A DNA stretch of 64,000 nucleotides from Bin87 sp965115825 (GCA_965115825.1 OZ220464.1:496001-560000), one strand, 5' to 3'; positions 1-8,987 are shown, counted from the first letter of the stretch. Notes: a model not told the origin generated them from the sequence alone. Translations and numbers: made by a program.

Positions 1-1
1 G

Positions 2-274
2 GTACCTGACGCTGCGGTAGAAACGGCGGCGGAGATGGCTGCGCCGGCGGTGGAGGCGGAAGTTGCGGCTCCTGACGCTGCGGTAGAGATGGCGGCGGAG
101 ATGGCTGCGCCGGTGGTAGAGGCGGAAGTTGCGGCTCCTGACGCTGCGGTAGAGATGGCGGCGGATGTGGCTGCGCCGGCGGTGGAGGCGGAAGTTGCGG
201 CTCCTGACGCTGCGGTAGAGACGGCGGCGGAGATGGCTGCGCCGGCGGTGGAGGCGGAAGTTGCGGCTGCGTCG
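2..274 (+). repeat. In-frame 66-bp tandem repeat in the rpsF tail
   Basis: Three full 66-bp units start at 35, 101 and 167. A half unit precedes them and a partial unit starts at 233. Each encodes 22 residues. Units differ by a few bases (for example PAVE/PVVE and VEM/VET), so the array looks recently expanded and prone to change in copy number. Confidence 0.85.
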
Positions 275-379
275 GATGTGACTGCGCCTACGGTGGAGGC
301 GGAACCGGTTTCAGAGGATGGGGTGGTTTCCGCTGAGGATACGGCCGGGGAATCTGATGCGGGCGAAGCCAGAGCGTAG
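2..379 (+). CDS. rpsF: Ribosomal protein bS6, C-terminal extension (partial, 5' end outside window)
   Basis: The reading frame is open from the first bases of the window and stops at TAG 377-379, six bases before ssb. Only a low-complexity tail is visible: 22-residue units built on MAAPAVEAEVAAPDAAVE, rich in Ala, Glu, Asp and Val, with no Lys and a single Arg near the end. Identity is inferred from the conserved rpsF-ssb-rpsR gene order; the bS6 core lies upstream and is not seen. bS6 pairs with bS18 on the 30S platform. The tail is strongly acidic, whereas the S18 encoded two genes on has a basic N-terminal extension. Confidence 0.7.
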   Translation, partial: VPDAAVETAAEMAAPAVEAEVAAPDAAVEMAAEMAAPVVEAEVAAPDAAVEMAADVAAPAVEAEVAAPDAAVETAAEMAAPAVEAEVAAASDVTAPTVEAEPVSEDGVVSAEDTAGESDAGEARA

Positions 380-385
380 GTTGCC

Positions 386-910
386 GTGAACAAGATTATC
401 ATTATCGGCAACTTGGGGCGGGACCCGGAGATGCGGTATTCGGCATCAGGGAACCCGATGACAGGGTTCAGCATTGCCAGCAACTACAGCTATACGACGG
501 CATCGGGTGAACGCCGAGAGGAAACGGAGTGGTTCAACTGCACTGCTTTTGGGCGTCTGGCGGACACCTGCAATCAGTACCTCACCAAAGGGCAGCAGGT
601 TTATGTAGAAGGGCGGCTGCGTTCCCGCCAGTACAACCGTCAGGATGGCACCCCCGGGTTCTCCCTTGACGTTAACGTCACCGATGTTCAATTCTTGGGC
701 CGGCGCGACGACCAGCAAGGCGGCGGTTACGGTGGCGGCTATGGCGGCCAGCAAGATGGTGGCTATGGGGGACAGCAGAGCGGCGGTTACGGTGGCGGTT
801 ATGGCGGACAGCAGGATGGCGGCTATGGGGGACAACAGGGCGGCGGTTACGGTGGCGGGTATGGCGGCCAGCAGGGCGGCGGCACTGATGTTGACGATTT
901 GCCTTTCTGA
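386..910 (+). CDS. ssb: Single-stranded DNA-binding protein
   Basis: SSB coats single-stranded DNA in replication, repair and recombination. The 174-residue product starts at GTG 386 (MNKIIIIGNLGRDPEMRYS), the typical SSB start. The OB fold covers about residues 1-110. A long Gly/Tyr/Gln-rich linker of repeated GGYGGQQ and GGGYGG blocks follows to about 165, and the chain ends in the acidic tip DVDDLPF, which recruits partner proteins in the family. The gene sits between rpsF and rpsR, the usual bacterial arrangement. The start codon is six bases after the rpsF stop, so translation is probably coupled. Confidence 0.97.
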   Translation: MNKIIIIGNLGRDPEMRYSASGNPMTGFSIASNYSYTTASGERREETEWFNCTAFGRLADTCNQYLTKGQQVYVEGRLRSRQYNRQDGTPGFSLDVNVTDVQFLGRRDDQQGGGYGGGYGGQQDGGYGGQQSGGYGGGYGGQQDGGYGGQQGGGYGGGYGGQQGGGTDVDDLPF

Positions 911-950
911 ATTAGGATGAACTTACTCACGAACTTGGAGGGACTTTGCG

Positions 951-1487
951 ATGACTACCCCAGCGGAACCGTCAGCTCCTGCACCGACCGGCGCCGGCGC
1001 GCCCGAGACTGCGCCGGCTTCGGCGCCGGCAACCGGCCCGGGGCCGGGCGTTGGCGCGCCGGGTGGCGGCGTCGGGCAGCGGCCGGCGGGAGGGCCTATG
1101 GGTCGTCCGCCGGGGCCCGGGGGACGACCGGGCGGGCCTGGAGGTCGACCGGGGGGGCCCGGGGGAAGGCCGCAGGGCGGCCCCGGTGGTAGGCCTCCGG
1201 GACGGGGCGGGCCGCGGGGCGGCGGCGGACGGGGCGGGCGCCGCTACGGGCCGCGGCGGCGGGTGTGCGCTTTTACGGTTGAAGGGGTGACTCCGGACTA
1301 CAAGGACGTTGACCGCCTGCGGCGGTATATTTCGGATCAGGGGAAGATTGAGCCGACGCGAAAGACGGGGACTTCGGCGAAGAATCAGCGGCTGCTGGCG
1401 CAGGCCATTAAGCGGGCGCGGTATCTGGCGCTGCTGCCGTATGCGCCGGAGCACAGCATCAACACGGGAATGCGCTCCGGCCGCTAG
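951..1487 (+). CDS. rpsR: Ribosomal protein bS18 with long Pro/Gly/Arg N-terminal extension
   Basis: The S18 core is residues about 99-178 (RYGPRRRVCAFTVEGVTPDY through RARYLALLPYAPEH). It binds 16S rRNA and S6 in the 30S platform. Ordinary S18 is roughly 75-100 residues; this one is 178 because of a disordered N-terminal extension, first Ala/Pro/Thr-rich and then repeated GGRPGGP blocks turning Arg-rich. The start ATG 951 has a good ribosome-binding site (GGAGGGA, 937-943). The extension is basic while the tail of the rpsF product is acidic. Confidence 0.95.
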   Translation: MTTPAEPSAPAPTGAGAPETAPASAPATGPGPGVGAPGGGVGQRPAGGPMGRPPGPGGRPGGPGGRPGGPGGRPQGGPGGRPPGRGGPRGGGGRGGRRYGPRRRVCAFTVEGVTPDYKDVDRLRRYISDQGKIEPTRKTGTSAKNQRLLAQAIKRARYLALLPYAPEHSINTGMRSGR

Positions 1488-1501
1488 CCGTCCGTCGGGA
1501 A

Positions 1502-2713
1502 ATGCTGAACCTGCCGCTGCCCTGGAAACGCAGCGCCGCCGCTGTGGAGGAGGAGTCGTCCGGGTCTGCCGGGCGCACTGCGAGGCGGCGGCGCGGCGGT
1601 CGGAGTCGCCGGGTGGGAGCGCGGGACGAGACGGCTGCGGTCGCCGCCAGGACGCGGCGGGTGGCGGAGCGTCGGCGTCAGCGCATCGCCATTATGGTGG
1701 GGGCGGTTCTCATCCTGATTATCGCGGGCGTGGTGCTGGCGGGGGCGTATCGGGCTTACATACTGCCGCCGCGGGTGATGGCAGGGGAAGTGCGCGGGGA
1801 GCGGTTCAGTATGGGCGACCTGGTGGAGCGGATTCGGGTTCTGCAGGGCATTAACCGCTACCAAGGGGGTCAGGTTGACTTGAGCAGCGTTCCGTTTCAG
1901 CTGCTGACGGATCTGCTGCATGCGGAGATACTGCGGCAGGCGGCGCCGGGTTTGGGCATCAACATTACGGATGAGCAGATAGAGGAGGTCATTCGGGAGG
2001 AGTTCTGCCCGGAGGAGCGGCCGGGGGAGGAGGAAAATGAGGAGCAGCGGAATGCGGAGTGCGAGGATAATTACACCGACTTTAAGACGCAGGTCAATCT
2101 TGACGACAGCGGGTATCGGCGCATCGTAGAGGAGCAGCTGCAACAGCGGGAGCTGTTCGCGCGGATGCTGGCGGCAGCGCCAGAGGAGGCGCCGCAGGTT
2201 GAATTGCAGGTTATTCCGCTGGGGATCAACTCGGACGCCGCGCCTGAGGCGGTGAAGGAGCGGCTGGATCTGGGGGAGGATTTCGCTACGGTGGCGCGGG
2301 AGCTGTCGGGCACGGATGGTTACGTGGGCTGGGTTCCGGAGGGGGCGTTTCCCGAATTTGACCGCTACCTTTTCGGCGAGGACGTTGAGGAGAACGGGGA
2401 GACGGTGCGACGGCCGCCGCTGCTGGAGACCGGAGAAATCTCGGATCCGATTTACGTTGAGCAGACTATATTCGTGATCCAGGCAATCGGGGCGGCGGAA
2501 ACGCGAGAGATTGAGCTCAGGATGCAGTCTCAGGTGGCTGCGGAGATGGTGGAAAAGTGGAAGGACGATCAGCTGACTCGGGGCTCGGAAGAGGGCTGGG
2601 TGAAAATCAACTTTGACAGCAACCGCTACGCCTGGGTGACGGAGCAGGTGCGATTGACGCGGCCGCGGGTTACGCCGGAGCCACAGCAGGGGGGAGGGGG
2701 CTTGCAGCCGTAG
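1502..2713 (+). CDS. Membrane-anchored parvulin-type peptidyl-prolyl isomerase (SurA/PrsA-like)
   Basis: This 403-residue protein has an Arg-rich cytoplasmic N-terminus, one transmembrane segment at about 62-85 (IAIMVGAVLILIIAGVVLAG), a SurA-N-like helical region with an acidic insert (about 95-210) and a parvulin domain at about 238-345, marked by LSGTDGYVGWVPEGAF and FVIQAIGAAE. It would fold exported proteins outside the membrane. It starts 14 bases after rpsR and may be co-transcribed with it. The family is clear at domain level; no substrate can be named. Confidence 0.85.
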   Translation: MLNLPLPWKRSAAAVEEESSGSAGRTARRRRGGRSRRVGARDETAAVAARTRRVAERRRQRIAIMVGAVLILIIAGVVLAGAYRAYILPPRVMAGEVRGERFSMGDLVERIRVLQGINRYQGGQVDLSSVPFQLLTDLLHAEILRQAAPGLGINITDEQIEEVIREEFCPEERPGEEENEEQRNAECEDNYTDFKTQVNLDDSGYRRIVEEQLQQRELFARMLAAAPEEAPQVELQVIPLGINSDAAPEAVKERLDLGEDFATVARELSGTDGYVGWVPEGAFPEFDRYLFGEDVEENGETVRRPPLLETGEISDPIYVEQTIFVIQAIGAAETREIELRMQSQVAAEMVEKWKDDQLTRGSEEGWVKINFDSNRYAWVTEQVRLTRPRVTPEPQQGGGGLQP

Positions 2714-2824
2714 GCGTGGGTTCTCGCCGAGGCGGGAAGGACGGAGTGAGATAGGAGCAACGGCGTACGATAGGATTGGAGTGACAGCGGACGGTATGAT
2801 GGAAGCTACGGCGGAAGAGATGAG

Positions 2825-4144
2825 ATGAGCGACCAGGGGACGGCAATTAACGTGGGCCTGATGGGTCTGGGCACGGTAGGCGGCGGCGTGGCGGCGGCGC
2901 TGGCGCAAAACGGCGATGCCATCCGTCGGAAGACGGGGCGCACGGTGTCGCTGCGGCGGGTTTTGGTGCGGGACGTGAATCGGCCGCGGGAGCCGGCGCC
3001 GCCAGTGGGGGTTTTGACCAGCAACCCGGAGGATATATTGTCCGACCCGGAGATTGACGTGGTGGTTGAGGCGATGGGGGGCGACAGGCCGGCGGGCGAG
3101 TACCTGGAGCGAGCGCTGGAAGCCGGGAAGCATGTGGTGACGGCGAACAAGGAGGTGATGTCGCGGAGGGGGCCGGCGTTGCTGGCATTGGCGCAGTCGC
3201 GGGGGGTGAATCTGCTATTTGAGGCATCGGCCGGCGGTGGGATACCCATCGTCGGCTGCTTGATGTCGCAGCTGCTGGCCAACGACATTCGCTCCATACG
3301 CTCTATTATTAACGGAACTACGAATTACATACTGACCCGGATGGCCCGGGAGCAGGCTCCGTTCGCTGATGCGCTGGCGGAGGCTCAGGCGCGGGGTTAC
3401 GCGGAGGCTGACCCGACTAACGATATTGACGGCATTGACGCAGCATACAAGTTGTCGGTGCTGGGCAGTTTGGCGTTTCACCGTCCCATCCCGCACAGCG
3501 CGATTTACACGGAGGGGATAAGCCGGCTGGCGCCGGAGGATTTTCGCTACGCCGCGGAGCTGGGGTACGCCATCAAATCGCTGGCAATCGCTACTGCGGA
3601 ACCGGGCGGAGGGGTGCGCGCGCGGGTGCATCCGGCGCTGGTGCCGGAGGAGCATCTGCTGGCCAAGGTTGACGGGGTGTATAATGCGGTTGAGGTTGCC
3701 GGCGACCTGTGCGGGGAGATTATACTGCACGGACAGGGGGCCGGTAGGGACGCCACCACCAGCGCGGTGATGGGCGACATCCTCAACATTGCGCGGGGGA
3801 TTGACAACGTCGGGGGGCGGCTGTCGCTGCCGTCATCGGGGGCGCCGGGGGATGGGGGAGGGGGAGAGGCGCAGCCTATTGACGAGTTGTCCAGCGCGTA
3901 CTATATGCGGCTTACGTGCGCTGACCAGGCGGGGGTGCTGGCGCAGATAGCGCGGATTCTGGGGGAGGGTAATATATCCATCGCCACGGTGATACAGAAG
4001 GACACGGACGTGGGGAGCGGGACGGCGCAGCTGGTCATCACGACGTACCCGTCGCGGGAGGCGAATGTGCAGGCTGCGCTGGCGGCGGTTGCCCAGCTGG
4101 CGGTTGTGGCCAGCGTGAACAATCTGATCCGCATTGAAGAGTAA
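2825..4144 (+). CDS. hom: Homoserine dehydrogenase with ACT domain
   Basis: Reduces aspartate semialdehyde to homoserine with NAD(P)H, the branch step to threonine and methionine. Visible features are the Rossmann motif GLGTVGGG (14-21), the TANK segment at 106-109, GTTNYILTRM, and AEADPTNDIDGIDAAYKL with conserved Asp/Lys of the catalytic domain. A C-terminal ACT domain lies at about 358-435 (AYYMRLTCADQAGVLAQIAR), consistent with feedback control by an amino acid, usually threonine. Length (439) is normal. thrC follows after 5 bases, so the two form a threonine operon. Confidence 0.97.
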   Translation: MSDQGTAINVGLMGLGTVGGGVAAALAQNGDAIRRKTGRTVSLRRVLVRDVNRPREPAPPVGVLTSNPEDILSDPEIDVVVEAMGGDRPAGEYLERALEAGKHVVTANKEVMSRRGPALLALAQSRGVNLLFEASAGGGIPIVGCLMSQLLANDIRSIRSIINGTTNYILTRMAREQAPFADALAEAQARGYAEADPTNDIDGIDAAYKLSVLGSLAFHRPIPHSAIYTEGISRLAPEDFRYAAELGYAIKSLAIATAEPGGGVRARVHPALVPEEHLLAKVDGVYNAVEVAGDLCGEIILHGQGAGRDATTSAVMGDILNIARGIDNVGGRLSLPSSGAPGDGGGGEAQPIDELSSAYYMRLTCADQAGVLAQIARILGEGNISIATVIQKDTDVGSGTAQLVITTYPSREANVQAALAAVAQLAVVASVNNLIRIEE

Positions 4145-4149
4145 AGCCC

Positions 4150-5223
4150 ATGGGCGCTGGCGTTTTACAACGTTACCGGGAACTGCTGCCGGTGAATGAA
4201 GAGACTCCCATCTTATCCATGGGAGAGGGGGATACGCCGTTGGTGCGCTCACGGAACCTGGGGCCTCGGCTGGGGTGCGACCTTTTTTTCAAGCTGGAGG
4301 GGTGCAACCCTACCGGATCTTTCAAGGATCGGGGGATGGTGGTGGCCATCGCCAAGGCGATGGAGGAGAATTGCCTGGGGGTGATGTGCGCGTCCACGGG
4401 GAACACGAGCGCGTCGGCAGCGGCGTATTCGGCCTACTGCGGGCTGACGTGCTGGGTGCTGATTCCCAAGGGGGAGGTGGCGCTGGGGAAACTGGCGCAG
4501 GCGATGGCCTACGGGGCGCGGATTCTGCTGGTGGACGGGAACTTTGACGCGGCACTGGCGCTAGTGCGGAAGTTCACTGAAACGAACCGGATTACGCTGG
4601 TGAATTCGGTGAATCAGCACCGGATTGAAGGGCAGAAAACGGCTTCGTTTGAGATTTCCGACGCGCTGGGGAACGCGCCGGATTATGTTTTTATTCCGGT
4701 GGGGAACGCGGGCAACATTACGGCCTACTGGCGGGGGTTCGTGGAGTATCATCAGCTGGGACGGAATGATGGGCTGCCGCGGATGATGGGGTTTCAAGCG
4801 GAAGGGGCTGCGCCTATTGTTCGGGGCGAGCCGGTGCCTCACCCGCAAACTATCGCTTCGGCGATTCGCATCGGGAATCCGGCCAGCTGGAGGCTTGCGG
4901 AGCGGGCGCGCGACCAGTCGGGCGGGGTTATTGACGCCGTGAGCGATGATGAAATCCTGGAGGCGTACCGTCTGCTGGCCGCGCAGGAGGGGATTTTTGG
5001 AGAGCCGGCGTCGGCGGCGTCGGTGGCCGGGCTGTTGAAGATGCAGCGCAACGGGCTGGAATTGAAAGGGAAGCGGGTCGTCTGCATCATCACAGGCAGC
5101 GGCCTTAAGGATCCGGATATGGCGGTAAGCAGCGCGCAGGCGCATACGGTGGAAGTGCAGCCTAACCTGGAGGCTATTGAGGCGGCGATTATGGAATCTC
5201 TATCGTCCGGTGGATTGGAGTAG
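4150..5223 (+). CDS. thrC: Threonine synthase
   Basis: A PLP enzyme that converts O-phosphohomoserine to threonine. The Schiff-base lysine is K59 in NPTGSFKDRG. STGNTSASAAAY binds substrate/cofactor, and VGNAGNI is the phosphate-binding loop. At 357 residues it is the short class typical of Bacillus and Chloroflexota rather than the long enterobacterial form. It follows hom directly and folE begins 3 bases after its stop, so this is a tightly packed operon. Confidence 0.97.
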   Translation: MGAGVLQRYRELLPVNEETPILSMGEGDTPLVRSRNLGPRLGCDLFFKLEGCNPTGSFKDRGMVVAIAKAMEENCLGVMCASTGNTSASAAAYSAYCGLTCWVLIPKGEVALGKLAQAMAYGARILLVDGNFDAALALVRKFTETNRITLVNSVNQHRIEGQKTASFEISDALGNAPDYVFIPVGNAGNITAYWRGFVEYHQLGRNDGLPRMMGFQAEGAAPIVRGEPVPHPQTIASAIRIGNPASWRLAERARDQSGGVIDAVSDDEILEAYRLLAAQEGIFGEPASAASVAGLLKMQRNGLELKGKRVVCIITGSGLKDPDMAVSSAQAHTVEVQPNLEAIEAAIMESLSSGGLE

Positions 5224-5226
5224 GGC

Positions 5227-5874
5227 ATGGCCGGCGTTGCGGAAATGAACCGGGCCGCCATAGAGGTGGCGATTGGAACGGTGCTGAAGTACGTTGACGA
5301 TGACAGCGGGCGCGAGGGGCTATGGCGCACGCCGGAGCGGGTGGCGGAGATGTATGGGGAGCTGTTCGCCGGCGTGGGGAAGGACCCGGCCGATGAGATT
5401 GACGCCGTATTTACGGAGGAGGACGCTTATAACCCTCCAATGAGGCGCGGTATGCCCGCGCGGGTTGCGTCATCGCACGATATGCCGAACCCGGTTATAG
5501 TGCGGGACATACCGTTCTACTCGATGTGTGAGCACCATATGCTGCCCTTTTTTGGCACGGCCAGCCTGGTGTATATTCCGCATCTCCATATCGCCGGCAT
5601 CAGCAAGATTGCCCGCGCTTTGGATGTGGCCGCGCGTCGCTTGCAGGTGCAAGAGCGGCTGACGCACCAATTGGCCGACGCGGTGTATCGGCGCGTGGCT
5701 CCCTGGGCGGTGGGTTGCCGTCTGGAAGCCGAGCATCTGTGTATGTCTATGAGGGGCGTCCAGAAACCCGGCCACAAAGTGGTTACCATTGCCACCCGTG
5801 GAACCGGGTTATCCGGTGAGGGTCTGCAAACAGGCATACATCCCGCCGACCTGCATCGGCTGCTCACTGATTAG
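5227..5874 (+). CDS. folE: GTP cyclohydrolase I
   Basis: Opens GTP to 7,8-dihydroneopterin triphosphate, the first step to tetrahydrofolate. The zinc ligands are visible in YSMCEHHMLPFFG (Cys and His) and EAEHLCMSMRGVQKPG (second Cys). The QERLTHQLAD segment is also conserved. The length of 215 residues is normal for the type IA homodecamer. It is joined to thrC with a 3-base gap. The linkage to threonine genes looks like positional packing rather than shared metabolism. Confidence 0.97.
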   Translation: MAGVAEMNRAAIEVAIGTVLKYVDDDSGREGLWRTPERVAEMYGELFAGVGKDPADEIDAVFTEEDAYNPPMRRGMPARVASSHDMPNPVIVRDIPFYSMCEHHMLPFFGTASLVYIPHLHIAGISKIARALDVAARRLQVQERLTHQLADAVYRRVAPWAVGCRLEAEHLCMSMRGVQKPGHKVVTIATRGTGLSGEGLQTGIHPADLHRLLTD

Positions 5875-5894
5875 AGAGCGCGCGGAGGATAGTG

Positions 5895-6899
5895 ATGCTC
5901 GGTACGCTGACCGCCAAGCCGCTGACGTCTTTCAAACAGATTCGCCCGCAGTGGCAGGAGCTGCTGGCGCGCGCGGCGGTGAATAACCTGTACATCACCC
6001 CGGTATGGCAGGAGCTGTGGTGGGAGCTGTTTCAGGATGGGCGCGCGCTGGCCGGTTTTTATCTGACGGACGAGGCGGGCGACGTTGCGGCCATTGCGTC
6101 GCTGTCCCGGGTTGGGGACAAATACTCTCTGGTGGGCGGGAGCGACACGTTTGACTACAACGATTTTATCGTAGCGTCCGGAGCGGAAGCGGCTTTTTAC
6201 CCGGCGTTGCTGGACGCCATCAGCGACAACGGAGGCCGACGTCTGGAGCTGTATTCCATTGGGGAGGACTCTCCGACGCTGGCGCTGCTGCCGGAACTGG
6301 CTCGGGAACGGGGCTATCGGGTGGAAGTGGAAGAGGAGGACGTTGCGCCGCGCATAGTTCTCGCCGGCAGTTGGGAGGAGTATCTGTCGGGATTAAGCAA
6401 GAAAGACCGGCACGAACTGCGCCGCAAGCTGCGTCGTTTGGAAGGGCACAGCAATTGGCGGCGGTATTGCGTCTGCAAACCTGACGAAGTTGCCGCAGGG
6501 ATGGACACGTTCTTTGACCTGATGCGTCGGAGCGACCAGGCTAAAGCCGAGTTTCTCACCGAGGAGCGGGAGAACTTTTTTCGCAGGATGATGGGGGCCA
6601 CCGCGGCGGAGGGCCTGCTGCGGCTGTTTTTTATGGAGATGGACGGCAAGCCGGTGGCGACATCGCTGTGCTTTGACTATGACAACGCGCGTATGCTGTA
6701 CAACAGCGGGCATGACCCGGCATATCGGTATTACAGCGTAGGGCTGCTGCTGCACGCTTTGTGCCTGCGGGATGCGCTGGAACGCGGCTATCGCCACTTT
6801 GATTTTCTGCGGGGCAACGAGTCCTACAAGTACCGTCTGGGCGGCAGCGACCGTCATTTATACCGGATTGGCTTGGAACGGGATGGGGACGGTGAATGA
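5895..6899 (+). CDS. FemAB/BioF2-like GNAT acyltransferase
   Basis: The product of about 334 residues resembles the 'BioF2-like acetyltransferase' family (double GNAT fold, FemAB-related): DTFDYNDFIV near the N-terminus, SKKDRHELRRKLRRLE in the middle, and YNSGHDPAYRYYSVGLLL and FDFLRGNESYKYRLG in the C-terminal half. Related proteins act in cell-envelope or exopolysaccharide loci. GTG at 5892 is also in frame, but ATG 5895 is better spaced from GGAGGA at 5884-5889. The stop overlaps the start of the glycosyltransferase gene (ATGA), so the two are translationally coupled and probably share a pathway. The substrate is unknown. Confidence 0.75.
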   Translation: MLGTLTAKPLTSFKQIRPQWQELLARAAVNNLYITPVWQELWWELFQDGRALAGFYLTDEAGDVAAIASLSRVGDKYSLVGGSDTFDYNDFIVASGAEAAFYPALLDAISDNGGRRLELYSIGEDSPTLALLPELARERGYRVEVEEEDVAPRIVLAGSWEEYLSGLSKKDRHELRRKLRRLEGHSNWRRYCVCKPDEVAAGMDTFFDLMRRSDQAKAEFLTEERENFFRRMMGATAAEGLLRLFFMEMDGKPVATSLCFDYDNARMLYNSGHDPAYRYYSVGLLLHALCLRDALERGYRHFDFLRGNESYKYRLGGSDRHLYRIGLERDGDGE

Positions 6900-8134
6900 C
6901 TGTGCATAAAGACGGCGGGCGGCGCGTCGCTTTGCTGACCTACCATGCCTGCCCGCTGGCGGCGCCGGGGCAGGGGAAGGCCGGCGGTATGAATGTGCAC
7001 GTACGGGAGCTGGCGCGCGCGATTGCCGCACAGGGGGTGGCCGTTGATATTTTTACCCGGCAGCATGACGAAGCGGAGTTGGACGCGCCGGCCGTGGCCG
7101 ATAACGTCAGGGTAATCCATCTTCCCGCCGGGCCGGCGGAGGCGCCGCTGGCGCAGCAGTTTGAGTATCTGGACGAATTTGTCGCCGGGATGGTGGAGTA
7201 TCGCCAACGGGAGGATGCGGAATACCGGGCCGTTCATTCGCATTACTGGCTCAGCGGGTGGGCCGGGCGCCAGTTTGCCGGCGCGGTGGGGGCGCCTCAT
7301 GTGGTTACGTTTCACACGCTTTCCCGCATCAAGATGCAATCCCGCTCCGGGGAGTGGGAGCCGGAAGTGAGGCAGGAGTCGGAGAGGGAGATAGTTGCCG
7401 ACGCCGACTGCATCATCGCTTTCAGCGCGAACGAACGGGATGCGATAGTGCGGCTGTATGACGGGGACGCATCGCGCATACGGTTGGTTCCCTGCGGGGT
7501 TGACCTTATGCGCTTTCGTCCCATGGGGCAGGCAGCGGCGCGGAATGAGCTGGGGCTGAACGGCCACAAAGTGCTGCTGTACGTGGGTCGCATTGAAGCT
7601 CTGAAAGGCGTTGACTTGCTGATTCATACTGCGGCGCACTTGTCGGCTGAAGACGTGCAGGTTGTGGTGGTGGGCGCGGACGCGGACGGAAGCGGGGAGA
7701 TAGCGCGCCTGAAACGGATGGCTGAAGACCTGAACGTGAGCGAGGCTTTTGAGTTCGTGGGGCGAGTGGAGCAGGAAAAGCTGGCGTGGTATTACTCTGC
7801 CGCCGACGTATGCGTGGTGCCGTCGTTTTACGAGAGTTTCGGGCTGGCGGCGCTGGAGAGCATGGCTTGCGGCACGCCGGTGGTAGCATCGCGGGTAGGA
7901 GGGTTATCGACGGTGGTGCAGCACGGTCGGACGGGATACTTGAAGTCGTGGCGATGCCCGGAGGCTTTCGCCAACTCGCTGGAGATGATACTGGTGAACG
8001 ACGGCCTGAGGGACAGCATGGGCCGGGCGGCCCGGCGAAGGGCGGAAGGGTTGAGCTGGGAAGGAGTGGCCGGAGGGCTGCTTGACATTTATGGCGAGCT
8101 GACACCGCGGAGCACGGAGCCGACTGAGGCATAA
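6896..8134 (+). CDS. GT4 glycosyltransferase, MshA-like
   Basis: A GT-B fold glycosyltransferase of 412 residues. The N-terminal GQGKAGGMNVHVRELARA and HSHYWLSGW closely resemble MshA (UDP-GlcNAc:inositol-3-phosphate transferase) and sucrose-phosphate synthase-type enzymes. The C-terminal domain has YVGRIEALKGVD and the E-x7-E retaining motif in ESFGLAALESMACGTPVVAS. It overlaps the upstream acyltransferase and the downstream DUF502 gene by a few bases. MshA-like activity is a homology suggestion; exopolysaccharide or glycolipid assembly is equally possible. Confidence 0.85.
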   Translation: MTVHKDGGRRVALLTYHACPLAAPGQGKAGGMNVHVRELARAIAAQGVAVDIFTRQHDEAELDAPAVADNVRVIHLPAGPAEAPLAQQFEYLDEFVAGMVEYRQREDAEYRAVHSHYWLSGWAGRQFAGAVGAPHVVTFHTLSRIKMQSRSGEWEPEVRQESEREIVADADCIIAFSANERDAIVRLYDGDASRIRLVPCGVDLMRFRPMGQAAARNELGLNGHKVLLYVGRIEALKGVDLLIHTAAHLSAEDVQVVVVGADADGSGEIARLKRMAEDLNVSEAFEFVGRVEQEKLAWYYSAADVCVVPSFYESFGLAALESMACGTPVVASRVGGLSTVVQHGRTGYLKSWRCPEAFANSLEMILVNDGLRDSMGRAARRRAEGLSWEGVAGGLLDIYGELTPRSTEPTEA

Positions 8135-8964
8135 TGCGTGGGATGTTCCGCCGGCGCTCGGGAAGGAGTTCGCCGTCTCCGAATTGGCGCGGCACAGGGC
8201 GGGCGCGGCGTCGCCCGATTGCAGGCACAGTGGGTCACGTGCAGCGGCGGCTGCTGGCCGGAGTATTGGTATTTCTTCCGGTTTTCGTGACGTATTTCGT
8301 AGTGGATTTTTTCTACGGGATCATTGACACGCTGCTGGACCCGTTCATCCGTCGCTTGGGGATTCCGCACGGGCCGGGCGTGGATGTTACCGACGTTGCG
8401 GAAATCATTATCATTATGCTAATTCTATACGGAACAGGGCTGCTGGTGGGCTGGGCGGTAACGCGGCTTTTCATTAACCGGGTACATGACATCATAGGCA
8501 GGACGCCCGTCATCGGGCCGGTGTACAACACCACCCGGCAGGGGATAGATTTTCTCTCCGACACCAAGACGCATAGCTACCGCGGGGTCGTTATGCTGGA
8601 ATTCCCCCGGCAGGGAGTGCTGTCAATCGGGCTGATTACGGCGGAGCTGGGCAAGATTGACGGAGTAGAGGAATATCTGTCGGTGTATGTGCCTACGACG
8701 CCGGTGCCCTCTTCGGGGTATCTGGTGGTAGCGCCGGCCAACCAGGTTACGCCTACCGACATATCGGTGGACGAGGCGATGCGGATGATAATATCCGGCG
8801 GAATACTGGCGGGGGAAATATTCAAGGAGCGGGTGATTCTGGTAGATTCGTCGTCCTGGCCCGGCCGGGATTGGATGCAGGGCAAGGGCGCCGGAGGGGC
8901 GACGGTAGAGAGAACTGGCGGCGCGACGGCTGGGCCGGCATCGGCTCCCGAGACTCAAGGCTAG
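8134..8964 (+). CDS. DUF502 family membrane protein
   Basis: A 276-residue protein with a basic N-terminus, two hydrophobic segments (about 35-60, RRLLAGVLVFLPVFVTYFVV; about 88-112, AEIIIIMLILYGTGLLVGWA) and the DUF502 signature IIGRTPVIGPVYNTTRQ followed by MLEFPRQGVLSIGLIT and YVPTTPVPSSGYLVV. The family is widespread and has no established biochemical role in bacteria. Its start codon overlaps the glycosyltransferase stop, making it part of the same transcript. The C-terminal 30 residues are Gly/Ala-rich and probably disordered. Confidence 0.85.
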   Translation: MRGMFRRRSGRSSPSPNWRGTGRARRRPIAGTVGHVQRRLLAGVLVFLPVFVTYFVVDFFYGIIDTLLDPFIRRLGIPHGPGVDVTDVAEIIIIMLILYGTGLLVGWAVTRLFINRVHDIIGRTPVIGPVYNTTRQGIDFLSDTKTHSYRGVVMLEFPRQGVLSIGLITAELGKIDGVEEYLSVYVPTTPVPSSGYLVVAPANQVTPTDISVDEAMRMIISGGILAGEIFKERVILVDSSSWPGRDWMQGKGAGGATVERTGGATAGPASAPETQG

Positions 8965-8987
8965 CTGAGGAAAGGAGGAAGGCTATT

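Noticed and set aside
2714..2824. Purine-rich 110-base gap before hom as a small gene
   Set aside because: Short repeated GGAGTGA/GGATTGG-like words but no start with a ribosome-binding site and no conserved peptide.
1484..3133. Long open frame on the minus strand opposite the parvulin and hom genes
   Set aside because: It overlaps two clear genes, has Arg/His/Pro-rich composition and no recognisable domain; a by-product of GC-rich codons.
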